Source: Limivivens faecihominis
GTDB taxonomy: Bacteria > Bacillota > Clostridia > Lachnospirales > Lachnospiraceae
NCBI RefSeq assembly: GCF_020686945.1
Contig: NZ_JAJEPR010000002.1
Coordinates: 158,156 to 222,155 of the forward strand
Reading direction: 5' to 3'
Length of the DNA: 64,000 nucleotides
A program made the translations under genes and the position numbers. Position 1 is the stretch's first letter. Each line of letters begins with the position of its first letter. Below the pieces are notes generated by a model. It had not been told where the DNA came from, searched no databases, and worked only from the letters and a program-made list of their open reading frames with translations. This document shows, one piece after another, positions 51,162-59,798 of this stretch.

Positions 51162-52694
51162 TTGAAGGGCAAAACAGCTGCGGTGACTATGAAAAATATC
51201 ACCAAGAAATTTGGTCCGGTCGTTGCCAGCGACAAGGTAAACCTTGAGATTTACAAAGGTGAGATCCTTGCACTGCTGGGTGAGAACGGCAGCGGAAAAA
51301 CAACCCTTATGAATATGCTCTCCGGAATTTATTTTCCGGATGAAGGACAGATCTTTATCAATGGAAAAGAGACGGTGATTCGTTCACCGAAAGACGCTTA
51401 TGCCTGCGGCATCGGTATGGTGCATCAGCATTTCAAACTGATCGATGTGCTGACGGCGGCGGAAAACATCGTTCTGGGCATGAAAGGCCGCTTAAATCTG
51501 AAGGAGGCTTCCGCGAAGATCCGAGAGATCTGCGACAAATATGGTTTCGAGGTGGACCCGGACCAGAAGATTTACAACATGTCCGTCTCCCAGAAACAGA
51601 CGGTGGAGATCGTCAAAGTGCTTTACCGCGGAGCAGATATCCTGATTCTGGACGAGCCCACGGCCGTACTGACCCCGCAGGAGACAGAGAAGCTTTTTAA
51701 AGTGCTCCGGAATATGAGAGACGACGGAAAAGCCATCATCATCATCACCCACAAGATGCATGAGGTGGAGAGTCTTTCCGACCGTGTGGCTGTGCTGCGT
51801 CATGGCTGCTTCGAGGGCGATATTGCCACGAAGGATACAAACGCGGAGGATATGACCAACCGGATGGTGGGTCACAAGGTAACGCTGAACATTGAGCGTC
51901 CGGAGCCTGTGAACCCCAAACCGAGACTGGAGGTCAAGGGTCTGACCGTGAAGACCGAGGACGGCATCGTGAAACTGAAAGACGTTTCCTTTACCGCGAG
52001 AAGCGGCGAGATCCTGGGTATCGCAGGAATTTCCGGCTGTGGTCAGAAGGAGCTTCTGGAAGCGATTGCGGGACTTCAGTCCACCACTGCGGGAAGCATC
52101 ACTTATATAGAAGAAAACGGTACGAGAGAAGAACTCGTCGGCCGGGACCCCCGGGAGATCATGGATATGGGCGTGTCCCTTTCCTTCGTTCCGGAGGACC
52201 GTCTGGGCATGGGCCTTGTGGGAGATATGGACCTTACCGACAATATGATGCTCCGTTCCTTCCAGAAGGGCCACTCCGTATTTACCGACCGTAGGACACC
52301 GAAGGAACTGGCTCAGACCGTTGTGGATGAGCTCGAAGTTGTGACACCCGGCCTTTCCACTCCGGTAAGACGGCTTTCCGGCGGAAACGTGCAGAAGGTT
52401 CTGGTTGGCCGTGAGATCGCTTCCAGCCCCACCGTGCTCATGACAGCCTATGCAGTCCGTGGTCTGGATATCAACTCTTCCCATACGATCTACAACCTCA
52501 TCAATGAGCAGAAGAAAAAAGGAACCGCCGTCATTTTCGTCGGTGAGGACCTGGATGTGCTCCTGGAGCTTTCCGACCGGATTCTTGTGCTCTGCGGCGG
52601 CGAGGTCAGCGGTATCGTGGACGGAAGAACAACGGATAAAAATACCGTGGGTATGATGATGACCCGCGTAGGGGGTGCGGAAAATGAACAGTAA
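51162..52694 (+). CDS. Nucleoside-type ABC importer ATP-binding protein (two ABC domains)
   Basis: A 510 aa protein with two fused ABC domains like YufO/NupA and RbsA. Domain 1 has Walker A GENGSGKTT and Walker B ILILDEPTAVLTPQE, with the signature reduced to MSVSQKQ. Domain 2 has a degenerate Walker A (GISGCGQKE), signature LSGGNVQKV and an unusual Walker B LMTAYAVRGLD. This degeneracy of domain 2 is usual in the family. The start is TTG behind AAGGAGGACGAGAG. It is followed by two permease genes with overlaps. Confidence 0.93.
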   Translation: MKGKTAAVTMKNITKKFGPVVASDKVNLEIYKGEILALLGENGSGKTTLMNMLSGIYFPDEGQIFINGKETVIRSPKDAYACGIGMVHQHFKLIDVLTAAENIVLGMKGRLNLKEASAKIREICDKYGFEVDPDQKIYNMSVSQKQTVEIVKVLYRGADILILDEPTAVLTPQETEKLFKVLRNMRDDGKAIIIITHKMHEVESLSDRVAVLRHGCFEGDIATKDTNAEDMTNRMVGHKVTLNIERPEPVNPKPRLEVKGLTVKTEDGIVKLKDVSFTARSGEILGIAGISGCGQKELLEAIAGLQSTTAGSITYIEENGTREELVGRDPREIMDMGVSLSFVPEDRLGMGLVGDMDLTDNMMLRSFQKGHSVFTDRRTPKELAQTVVDELEVVTPGLSTPVRRLSGGNVQKVLVGREIASSPTVLMTAYAVRGLDINSSHTIYNLINEQKKKGTAVIFVGEDLDVLLELSDRILVLCGGEVSGIVDGRTTDKNTVGMMMTRVGGAENEQ

Positions 52695-53790
52695 AGCCAA
52701 AGAACCTCTGTTTCACATTGTAAAACGGGATGCTCTTCCCTGGCAGCGGGGCTTGAGAATCCGCCTGCTGGCCATTCTGCTGGCGCTGGTGGTTTGCGGT
52801 ATTCTGACTACGATCTTCACCGGCATCAACCCGGTACAGGTGTATGTCTCCATTTTCATGGGAGCCTTCGGAACCGCCAGAAAGACCTGGATTACCTTCC
52901 AGAATGTGGCGATTCTGCTTCTGATCTCTCTGGCTCTGACCCCGGCCTTCCGGATGCGCTTCTGGAACATCGGCGGTGAGGGACAGGTGCTGATCGGCGG
53001 TCTTGCGGCAGCAGCCTGCATGATCTGCCTCGCAGGAAAGCTTCCCAACGCCCTGGTTATCCTTCTGATGATTGTCACCAGCCTGGCGGCAGGAGCCATC
53101 TGGGGTCTGATTCCTGCTTTCTTCAAGGCAAAATGGAATACCAACGAGACGCTGTCCACGCTGATGATGAACTACATCGCGACCCAGCTAGTTGCCTTTT
53201 TCACGATCGTCTGGGAGATGCCGAAAGGTTCCGGTAAGATTGGTATCATCAACCAGAAGACCAACATCGGCTGGCTGCCGAACCTTTTCGGTTCCAAATA
53301 TCTTCTGACGATCATCATTGCGGTTGTGATGATGGTGCTCCTGTACGTCTATTTCGTCTACAGCAAACACGGCTATGAGATCGCCGTAGTGGGAGAGAGT
53401 GAGAACACTGCCCGCTATGTCGGTATCAAGGTGGAAAAAGTCATCATGCGTACAATGGTGCTTTCCGGTGCGGTCTGCGGTCTGGTAGGTCTGCTCCTCG
53501 TGGGAGGCATCAACCACACGATCACGACCACGATCGCCAACGGCCAGGGCTTCACCGCTGTTATGGTTTCCTGGATGGCCAAGTTCAATCCCTTTACGAT
53601 GGCCTTCACCAGCTTCCTGATTATTTTCCTGAACAGAGGAGCCAGTGAGATTTCCACGACCTTCGGTCTGAACCAGTCCTACGGAGATATCTTGACAGGT
53701 ATCATCCTGTTCTTTATCATCGGCTGTGAGTTCTTCATTTCCTATAAGATTCAATTCCGGAAAAAATCAGAGAAAGGAGCTGAAAACTGA
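52684..53790 (+). CDS. Nucleoside-type ABC importer permease 1 (YufP-like)
   Basis: A 368 aa permease of the BPD-transp-2 family with about ten hydrophobic segments and the conserved WNTNETLSTLMMNYIA motif, seen in BMP-linked permeases. The ATG at 52684 lies inside the end of the ATPase gene (11-base overlap) behind GGGGGTGC. It forms the membrane channel with the next gene product. Confidence 0.92.
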   Translation: MNSKAKEPLFHIVKRDALPWQRGLRIRLLAILLALVVCGILTTIFTGINPVQVYVSIFMGAFGTARKTWITFQNVAILLLISLALTPAFRMRFWNIGGEGQVLIGGLAAAACMICLAGKLPNALVILLMIVTSLAAGAIWGLIPAFFKAKWNTNETLSTLMMNYIATQLVAFFTIVWEMPKGSGKIGIINQKTNIGWLPNLFGSKYLLTIIIAVVMMVLLYVYFVYSKHGYEIAVVGESENTARYVGIKVEKVIMRTMVLSGAVCGLVGLLLVGGINHTITTTIANGQGFTAVMVSWMAKFNPFTMAFTSFLIIFLNRGASEISTTFGLNQSYGDILTGIILFFIIGCEFFISYKIQFRKKSEKGAEN

Positions 53791-54788
53791 TGATCAATCT
53801 TGTGTCATTTATCCCGAGAGCCGTGGTACAGGGAATTCCCCTTCTATTCGGAAGTACCGGCGAGATCATGACGGAGAAATCCGGAAACCTGAACCTGGGA
53901 ATCCCCGGTGTCATGTATGTAGGCGCGATCAGCGGCGTTATGGGATCCTTTTTCTATGAGCAGTCTGTCAGCGACGCGTCAAATATGAATGCTTTTCTGG
54001 CAATCCTGATTCCCATTGTGTGCTGCCTGCTGGCTTCCCTCTGTATGGGACTTCTCTATTGCTTCCTTACTGTTACCCTGCGGGCTAATCAGAACGTGAC
54101 CGGTCTTGCGATGACGACCTTCGGCGTGGGCTTCGGAAACTTCTTCGGAGGTTCTCTCATCAAGCTTTCCGGCAGTGATGTGCCGTCGATTGCCCTTTCT
54201 GCCACCAGCAGTTATTTCAGCAAATCCCTTCCCTTCGCGGAAAATTCAGGCTGGTTCGGAAAGATCTTCCTTTCCTATGGCTTCCTGGCTTATGTGGCCG
54301 TCATTATCGCTCTGGTCTGCGCCTATGTGCTGAAGTACACCCGGGTGGGCCTTCACTTAAGAGCTGTGGGAGAGAACCCCGGAACCGCAGACGCAGCGGG
54401 CATCAACGTGACGAAATACAAATACATGGCTACCTGTGCGGGCTGTATGATCGCAGGTCTTGGCGGCCTTTACTATGTGATGGACTACGCCAGCGGCGTC
54501 TGGTCCAACGATGCCTTCGGTGACAGAGGCTGGCTTGCAATTGCCTTGGTTATCTTCACAATCTGGCGTCCGGTGGTATCAATCTTTGCATCCATCTTCT
54601 TCGGCGGTCTGTATATTCTTTATCTCTACATTCCGACAGGAATGGATCATATGGAGTTTCAGGAGTTATATAAGATGATTCCTTATGTGGTGACTCTGGT
54701 GGTTCTGGTGCTCACCAGTATGAGAAATAAACGGGAAAATCAGCCACCCAACTCTCTGGGACAGTCGTATTTCCGGGAAGAACGATAA
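53790..54788 (+). CDS. Nucleoside-type ABC importer permease 2 (YufQ-like)
   Basis: A 332 aa BPD-transp-2 permease with about nine hydrophobic helices and LFGSTGEIMTEKSGNLNLG, the start motif of YufQ-type permeases. Its ATG shares one base with the preceding TGA (TGATG), so the four transport genes are tightly linked. Last gene of the riboswitch operon; convergent with trpA. Confidence 0.92.
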   Translation: MINLVSFIPRAVVQGIPLLFGSTGEIMTEKSGNLNLGIPGVMYVGAISGVMGSFFYEQSVSDASNMNAFLAILIPIVCCLLASLCMGLLYCFLTVTLRANQNVTGLAMTTFGVGFGNFFGGSLIKLSGSDVPSIALSATSSYFSKSLPFAENSGWFGKIFLSYGFLAYVAVIIALVCAYVLKYTRVGLHLRAVGENPGTADAAGINVTKYKYMATCAGCMIAGLGGLYYVMDYASGVWSNDAFGDRGWLAIALVIFTIWRPVVSIFASIFFGGLYILYLYIPTGMDHMEFQELYKMIPYVVTLVVLVLTSMRNKRENQPPNSLGQSYFREER

Positions 54789-54804
54789 GAGAAAAAAGAG
54801 GAGA

Positions 54805-54835
54805 CCCTCCGCTTATGAGCGGAGGGCCTTTTTCA
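54805..54835. terminator. Terminator shared by the nucleoside importer and trp operons
   Basis: Stem CCCTCCGCT/AGCGGAGGG with a 4-base loop. On the plus strand CCTTTTTC follows; on the minus strand an A-run at 54792-54797 gives T6. The trpA stop codon (54813-54815) sits in the hairpin loop. Confidence 0.85.
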
Positions 54836-55586
54836 TGGATGCAACATATTCTTTTACATAGGGAATGCAGTTTGTTCCGTATTTCGCGCAAATCTTGACG
54901 ATGGCACTTCCAACGATGGCGCCGTCGGAGAGGTCTGCCATTTTTTTTGCCTGCTCCGGGGTAGAAATTCCAAAGCCTACGGCACAGGGGATATCCTTGG
55001 CAGCTTTCACCAGCTTTACCATGGCTCCGATATCGGTGGTGATGGAACTTCTGACACCCGTTACACCGAGAGAGGAGACGCAGTAGACAAAGCCGGAAGC
55101 ATCTTTTGCAATCATGGAGATCCGGTCCTCGGAGGTGGGAGCGATGAGGGAGATGAGATCCAGACCGTAAGTTTTTGCCACGGAATCGAACTCTTCCTTT
55201 TCCTCATAGGGCACATCCGGAAGGATCAGGCCGTCCATACCGACTTCTTTGGCGGTCTTCATGAAACGGTCGGTACCGTAGGAGAAGACCACATTGGCGT
55301 AGGTCATGAAGACCATCGGAATGCTGGATTTCCGGCGGATCTTGCGGACCATATCGAAGACCTTATCGGTGGTGACGCCGCCGGAGAGAGCACGGACGTT
55401 GGCTTCCTGGATCACCGGTCCCTCAGCCGTGGGATCGGAAAAAGGAATGCCGAGTTCGATGAGATCCGCTCCGGCCTCTTCCATGGCATAAACGAGCTGT
55501 TCTGTGATTTCCAGTGACGGATCACCGCAGGTGATGAATGGAATGAAGGCCTTGCCGCCCTCAAATGCTTTTCTGATGTTACTCAT
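54813..55586 (-). CDS. trpA: Tryptophan synthase alpha chain
   Basis: A 257 aa TIM-barrel protein with IPFITCGDPS, LIELGIPFSDPTAEGPVIQ (catalytic Glu and Asp), SSLGVTGVRS and VGFGISTPEQA. It releases indole from indole-glycerol phosphate for the beta subunit. Start is the ATG at 55586 behind GGGGAGGATCTTC; an in-frame ATG at 55658 lies within trpB and is not used. It overlaps trpB by 8 bases. Last gene of the trp operon. Confidence 0.96.
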   Translation of the reverse strand: MSNIRKAFEGGKAFIPFITCGDPSLEITEQLVYAMEEAGADLIELGIPFSDPTAEGPVIQEANVRALSGGVTTDKVFDMVRKIRRKSSIPMVFMTYANVVFSYGTDRFMKTAKEVGMDGLILPDVPYEEKEEFDSVAKTYGLDLISLIAPTSEDRISMIAKDASGFVYCVSSLGVTGVRSSITTDIGAMVKLVKAAKDIPCAVGFGISTPEQAKKMADLSDGAIVGSAIVKICAKYGTNCIPYVKEYVASMKKALRS

Positions 55587-56763
55587 GAAGATCCTCCCCT
55601 CTGTAGCGTGCGATGGCTGCACAGTCCTTGTCTCCTCTGCCGGAGATATTGATGACAATGATCTGGTCTTTTCTCATGGTAGGAGCCAGCTCCCGGGCGT
55701 AAGCAACGGCGTGGGCGCTCTCGATGGCGGGAATGATGCCCTCCAGTCTTGAGAGGTACTCAAAAGCGTCCACGGCCTGGTCGTCGGTGATGGCCAGATA
55801 TTCGGCTCTTCCGATATCGTGAAGGTGGGCGTGCTCCGGTCCGATGCCGGGGTAGTCAAGACCGGCGGAGATGGAGTAAACGGGAGCAATCTGTCCGTAT
55901 TCATCCTGGCAGAAGTAGGACTTCATACCGTGGAAAATGCCGAGAGAACCAGTGCCGATGGTGGCTGCGGTCTCCTTCGTGTCGATGCCTCTTCCGGCAG
56001 CCTCAAGGCCGATGAGCCGTACCTCCGGATGGGGAATGAAGTGATAGAAAGCGCCGATGGCGTTGGAACCGCCGCCCACGCAGGCGAGCACAGCATCCGG
56101 AAGGCGTCCTTCTTTTTCCATGATCTGCTCTTTGATCTCTTTGGAGATGACGGACTGGAAGTCACGGACGATGGTCGGGAAGGGATGGGGGCCCATGCAG
56201 GAGCCTAAGACGTAATGGGTGTCGGAGATCCTGCTGGTCCATTCTCTCATGGTCTCGGAAACGGCGTCTTTGAGGGTTCCGGTACCGGAGGAGACAGCGT
56301 GGACCTTGGCTCCGAGAAGGCGCATCCGGTAAACGTTCAGAGCCTGTCTCCTGGTGTCTTCCTCGCCCATGAAGACCTCACATTCCATATCCATCAGGGC
56401 TGCCGCTGTGGCGGTGGCTACGCCGTGCTGGCCTGCGCCGGTCTCAGCGATGACGCGGGTTTTGCCCATTTTCTTGGCGAGAAGGACCTGGCCCAGTACG
56501 TTGTTGATCTTGTGAGCTCCGGTGTGGTTTAAGTCCTCACGCTTGAGGTAAATTTTAGCTCCGCCCAGATCCTCGGTCATCCGCTTTGCATAGTAGAGGC
56601 GGGAGGGTCTTCCGGCGTACTCGTTTAAGAGCGTCGTGAGCTCCCGGTTGAAATCCGGATCGTTTTTGTAGTGGTTGTAGGCTTCTTCCAGTTCGATTAC
56701 TGCGTTCATGAGGGTTTCCGGGATGTACTGCCCGCCATGAATGCCGAAACGTCCATTACTCAT
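55579..56763 (-). CDS. trpB: Tryptophan synthase beta chain
   Basis: A 394 aa PLP enzyme (TrpB1 type). PLP Lys is in LNHTGAHKINNVLGQ, ETGAGQHGVATA follows, and the phosphate loop is CVGGGSNAIG. It joins indole and serine to tryptophan. It starts 4 bases after trpF with CAGGAGATAAAC as its site. Confidence 0.98.
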   Translation of the reverse strand: MSNGRFGIHGGQYIPETLMNAVIELEEAYNHYKNDPDFNRELTTLLNEYAGRPSRLYYAKRMTEDLGGAKIYLKREDLNHTGAHKINNVLGQVLLAKKMGKTRVIAETGAGQHGVATATAAALMDMECEVFMGEEDTRRQALNVYRMRLLGAKVHAVSSGTGTLKDAVSETMREWTSRISDTHYVLGSCMGPHPFPTIVRDFQSVISKEIKEQIMEKEGRLPDAVLACVGGGSNAIGAFYHFIPHPEVRLIGLEAAGRGIDTKETAATIGTGSLGIFHGMKSYFCQDEYGQIAPVYSISAGLDYPGIGPEHAHLHDIGRAEYLAITDDQAVDAFEYLSRLEGIIPAIESAHAVAYARELAPTMRKDQIIVINISGRGDKDCAAIARYRGEDLHE

Positions 56764-56767
56764 ATGT

Positions 56768-57370
56768 TTATCTCCTGACTGCAGCGACCGCTGCGATTAT
56801 TTTTTCTTTATCTTTATAGCCGTCTGTTTCCACGCCGCTGCTCAGATCGAGCGCATAGGGGTGAAAACGGCTGACTGCTTCTGTTATGTTTTCCAGTCTC
56901 AAACCTCCTGCCAGGAAAAATGGCCTGTCAAAGGAGGAGAGCAAAGACCAGTCAAAGGTTTCTCCAGTGCCACCGGCCCCGTTGTCCAGAAGGACAAAGT
57001 TCGCGGGGCTTTTTTCAGCTTCTGTAAGATCTTCCGGGGACCGGATGGAAAAGGCACGGATCAGAGGAACGGCAACCTGTTTTTTCAGTTTTTCCAGATA
57101 GCTTTGGGACTCCTGTCCGTGGAGCTGGACGGCTTTCAGCGTGCCGTCAGTTACCAGCGAAAGAATGGTCTCCATGGGGGCGTTTACGAAGACGCCAACG
57201 GGAAGAATCTCAGGGGAGAGGAGAGCGGTAAGCTCCCGGACTTTTTCCCGGGGAACATTTCTCCTGCTCTTTGGCACGTCGATGATGAAACCGGCGAAAT
57301 CCGGTTTTGCTTCGTTGACGTAAGCGATATCCTCAGGCCTTCTGAGGCCGCAGATTTTAATCTTTGTCAT
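56768..57370 (-). CDS. trpF: Phosphoribosylanthranilate isomerase
   Basis: A 200 aa TIM barrel with KICGLRRPED (catalytic Cys), VGVFVNAPM, VQLHGQES and LAGGLRLENI, and the phosphate motif DLSSGVET. It opens the ribose of phosphoribosylanthranilate. It lies 7 bases after trpC; the nearest GAGGAG is 13 bases before the ATG, a rather long spacing. Confidence 0.96.
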   Translation of the reverse strand: MTKIKICGLRRPEDIAYVNEAKPDFAGFIIDVPKSRRNVPREKVRELTALLSPEILPVGVFVNAPMETILSLVTDGTLKAVQLHGQESQSYLEKLKKQVAVPLIRAFSIRSPEDLTEAEKSPANFVLLDNGAGGTGETFDWSLLSSFDRPFFLAGGLRLENITEAVSRFHPYALDLSSGVETDGYKDKEKIIAAVAAVRR

Positions 57371-57377
57371 AGGCGTT

Positions 57378-58163
57378 TCAAACTCCTCTCAGCGTGTCCA
57401 GCATGGCTTTTTTGTCCGCGGCTCGCATGAGAGTCTCTCCGATGAGGACGGCGTCGGTTCCGTTGGCCTCCAGCTTTTCGATGTCAGAGCGGGTTTTGAT
57501 GCCGCTTTCAGAGACGAAAAGGCAGTCCTTCGGGGCCAGGGAGCGGAGCTTTAAGCTGTTGCTCACATCCACCTGGAAATTCTTGAGGTTCCGGTTGTTG
57601 ACGCCGATGATCCGGGCTCCGGCTTTGACAGCCCGGGAGATTTCTTCCTCCGAATGGGCTTCCACAAGAGCGGAGAGCTTCAGCTCGTCAGCCAGCTGGC
57701 GGTAGGCCAGAAGCTTTTTATCCTCCAGAATGGAGCAGATGAGAAGGACGGCGGAAGCGCCGTGGGCTGCGGCCTGATAGATCATATATTCATCCACCGT
57801 GAAATCCTTCCGTAAGACCGGGATGGAAACGCTGGCTGTGATCTCCTCCAGGTAAGCGTCCCTTCCGAGAAAATAGAAGGGCTCCGTGAGGCAGGAGATG
57901 GCATCGGCGCCGGCGGCTTCATAGCTTTTCGCAATGTCCAGATAGGGGAAATCTTCAGCGATGATTCCTTTGGAAGGAGAGGCCTTTTTGACCTCGCAGA
58001 TAAAGGAGACGCCGGGCTTTTTTAAAGCTTTCTCAAAGAGAAATTCCGGGGCTCCGGCCCGCCTTTTCTCCGCAGCGGAGCGGAGGGTGGAAAGAGGAAT
58101 CGCTTCCTTTTCTTTCCGAATCCGCTCGGTGGTTTTTGCGGCGATCTCCTCCAGGATATTCAT
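57378..58163 (-). CDS. trpC: Indole-3-glycerol phosphate synthase
   Basis: A 261 aa barrel with FICEVKKASPSKG (catalytic Lys), LRKDFTVDEYMIYQAAAHGA, IIGVNNRNLKNFQVD and VSESGIKTRSD. It closes the indole ring. Its ATG overlaps the trpD stop (ATGA), and GGAGAGC serves as site. Confidence 0.97.
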   Translation of the reverse strand: MNILEEIAAKTTERIRKEKEAIPLSTLRSAAEKRRAGAPEFLFEKALKKPGVSFICEVKKASPSKGIIAEDFPYLDIAKSYEAAGADAISCLTEPFYFLGRDAYLEEITASVSIPVLRKDFTVDEYMIYQAAAHGASAVLLICSILEDKKLLAYRQLADELKLSALVEAHSEEEISRAVKAGARIIGVNNRNLKNFQVDVSNSLKLRSLAPKDCLFVSESGIKTRSDIEKLEANGTDAVLIGETLMRAADKKAMLDTLRGV

Positions 58164-59170
58164 CGGTTGCTCTCCTTTACAAATTCTTCAAGCTTTTTCA
58201 TGGCAGCACCCTCATCGATGAGCTTCTCTGCGAGACGGATACCGTCTGCCATGGTCTCGGTCTTGCCTGTGATGTAGAAGGCGGCTCCGGCGTTGAGGCA
58301 GACAGCCTGGCGCTTCGGGCCTTTTTCCTCGCCGCTTAAGATCGAACGGGTGATGGCTGCGTTTTCTTCCGGTGTGCCGCCGGTGAGGTCATCCTTGGAG
58401 CAGCGCTTGTAGCCGAACTGTTCCGGGGTGATCTCGTAGGACTGGAACCAGCCGTCGCGAATCTCGCAGACAGCGGTGGGAGCGCTCATGGAGATCTCGT
58501 CCAGCCTGTCCTGACCGAAGACTACCATGCCGCGTTTCACGCCGAGCTTTGCCATAACCTGAGCCAGGGGCTCCACGAGCTCCTCCTCATAGACACCCAT
58601 GAGCTCCATGTTAGCGCCTGCCGGGTTGGAGAGGGGGCCAAGGATGTTGAAGATTGTGCGGATGCCGAGTTCTTTTCTTACCGGACCTACATATTTCATG
58701 GCAAAATGATATTTCTGGGCGAAAAGGAAACAGATATTGATATCGGTAAGAAGCTGTTTGCTCTGCTCCGGGGAAATGTCGATCTTTACGCCGAGGGCTT
58801 CGAGAACGTCAGCGGCTCCGGATTTGGAGGAGGCTGCCCGGTTGCCATGCTTGGCAACGGGAACGCCGCCGGAAGCAATGACGAGAGCAGAAGTGGTGGA
58901 GATATTGAAGGAGTTGGAGCCGTCGCCGCCGGTACCTACGATTTCCAGAACGTCCATGTTGTGGAGAAGTTTTTCTCCGTGGGCTCTCATGGCAGCTGCG
59001 GAAGCGGTGATCTCGTCGATGGTCTCGCCCTTCATGGAAAGAGCCGTGAGATAAGCGGCCTTCTGCACGTCGCTGGCGGCATTTTCCATGATCTCATTCA
59101 TAACCTGTTCTGCTTCTTTATAAGTCAGATCTTGTCTTTTGGAAAGTTTGATGATTGCCTCTTTGATCAT
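58160..59170 (-). CDS. trpD: Anthranilate phosphoribosyltransferase
   Basis: A 336 aa enzyme with the PRPP loop VGTGGDGSNSFNIST, KHGNRAASSKSGAADVLEALG and the DE motif in GQDRLDEISMSAPT. It adds phosphoribose to anthranilate. It is monofunctional, separate from trpG, whose 3' end it overlaps by 53 bases. The start at 59170 has GAAAGGATGGATCAAA upstream. Confidence 0.96.
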   Translation of the reverse strand: MIKEAIIKLSKRQDLTYKEAEQVMNEIMENAASDVQKAAYLTALSMKGETIDEITASAAAMRAHGEKLLHNMDVLEIVGTGGDGSNSFNISTTSALVIASGGVPVAKHGNRAASSKSGAADVLEALGVKIDISPEQSKQLLTDINICFLFAQKYHFAMKYVGPVRKELGIRTIFNILGPLSNPAGANMELMGVYEEELVEPLAQVMAKLGVKRGMVVFGQDRLDEISMSAPTAVCEIRDGWFQSYEITPEQFGYKRCSKDDLTGGTPEENAAITRSILSGEEKGPKRQAVCLNAGAAFYITGKTETMADGIRLAEKLIDEGAAMKKLEEFVKESNR

Positions 59171-59798
59171 TTTGATCCATCCTTTCTGTTTGTTCTATAT
59201 GATAGTCAGTGTTTTTTGATTGAAATGTTTCGGCGGCCTCAAGGAAGTTCTCCAGGATGATTTTCCCGTCCGGTGTCATGACGGATTCGGGATGAAACTG
59301 GACGCCGTACACGGGATAAAGGCTGTGCTCCACGGCCATGACCTCCCCGTCATCGGTGATGGCGGTGACTTTGAGATCCGGCGGGAGCGTAGCTGCCTCG
59401 GCGGAAAGTGAATGGTACCTGGCTGCCTGGAACTTTTCGGGAAGTCTCTGGAAAAGGAGACTGTCCGGGGATTTTTTTACCAGGGAGCTCTTTCCGTGCA
59501 TGAGCTCTTTCGCATAGCCTACGGTGCCACCGAAAACCTCACAGATGGCCTGATGGCCCAGGCAGACGCCGAAGATCGGAATCTCGCCTTTCAGCTCGCG
59601 GATGGCTTCCTCGCAGATGCCTGCGTCCGCCGGTCTTCCGGGGCCGGGGGAGAGGATCAGCGCTTTGGGAGCCAGGGAGCGTATCTCGTCGATCGTGATT
59701 TTATCGTTTCGCACCACCTGGATCTCCGGGTCGATACTTCCGATGAGCTGGTAAAGGTTATAGGAAAAACTGTCGTAATTATCAATCAGTAAGATCAT
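59118..59798 (-). CDS. trpG: Anthranilate synthase glutaminase subunit, C-terminally extended
   Basis: A 226 aa class I glutamine amidotransferase: ILLIDNYDSFSYNL, SPGPGRPADAGI, catalytic Cys in FGVCLGHQAI, and HPESVMTPDG carrying the catalytic His and Glu. It supplies ammonia to TrpE. Typical TrpG proteins are about 190 aa and end near IILENFL; here about 36 more residues, polar and basic, run on and overlap trpD by 53 bases. Start is the ATG at 59798, overlapping the trpE stop (ATGA) with GAAGGAGG upstream. Confidence 0.94.
   Translation of the reverse strand: MILLIDNYDSFSYNLYQLIGSIDPEIQVVRNDKITIDEIRSLAPKALILSPGPGRPADAGICEEAIRELKGEIPIFGVCLGHQAICEVFGGTVGYAKELMHGKSSLVKKSPDSLLFQRLPEKFQAARYHSLSAEAATLPPDLKVTAITDDGEVMAVEHSLYPVYGVQFHPESVMTPDGKIILENFLEAAETFQSKNTDYHIEQTERMDQNDQRGNHQTFQKTRSDL

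Noticed and set aside
51162..52694. Inactivation of the nucleoside ABC ATPase because of the odd second Walker B
   Set aside because: A degenerate second ABC domain is normal for this two-domain family, and the first domain is intact.
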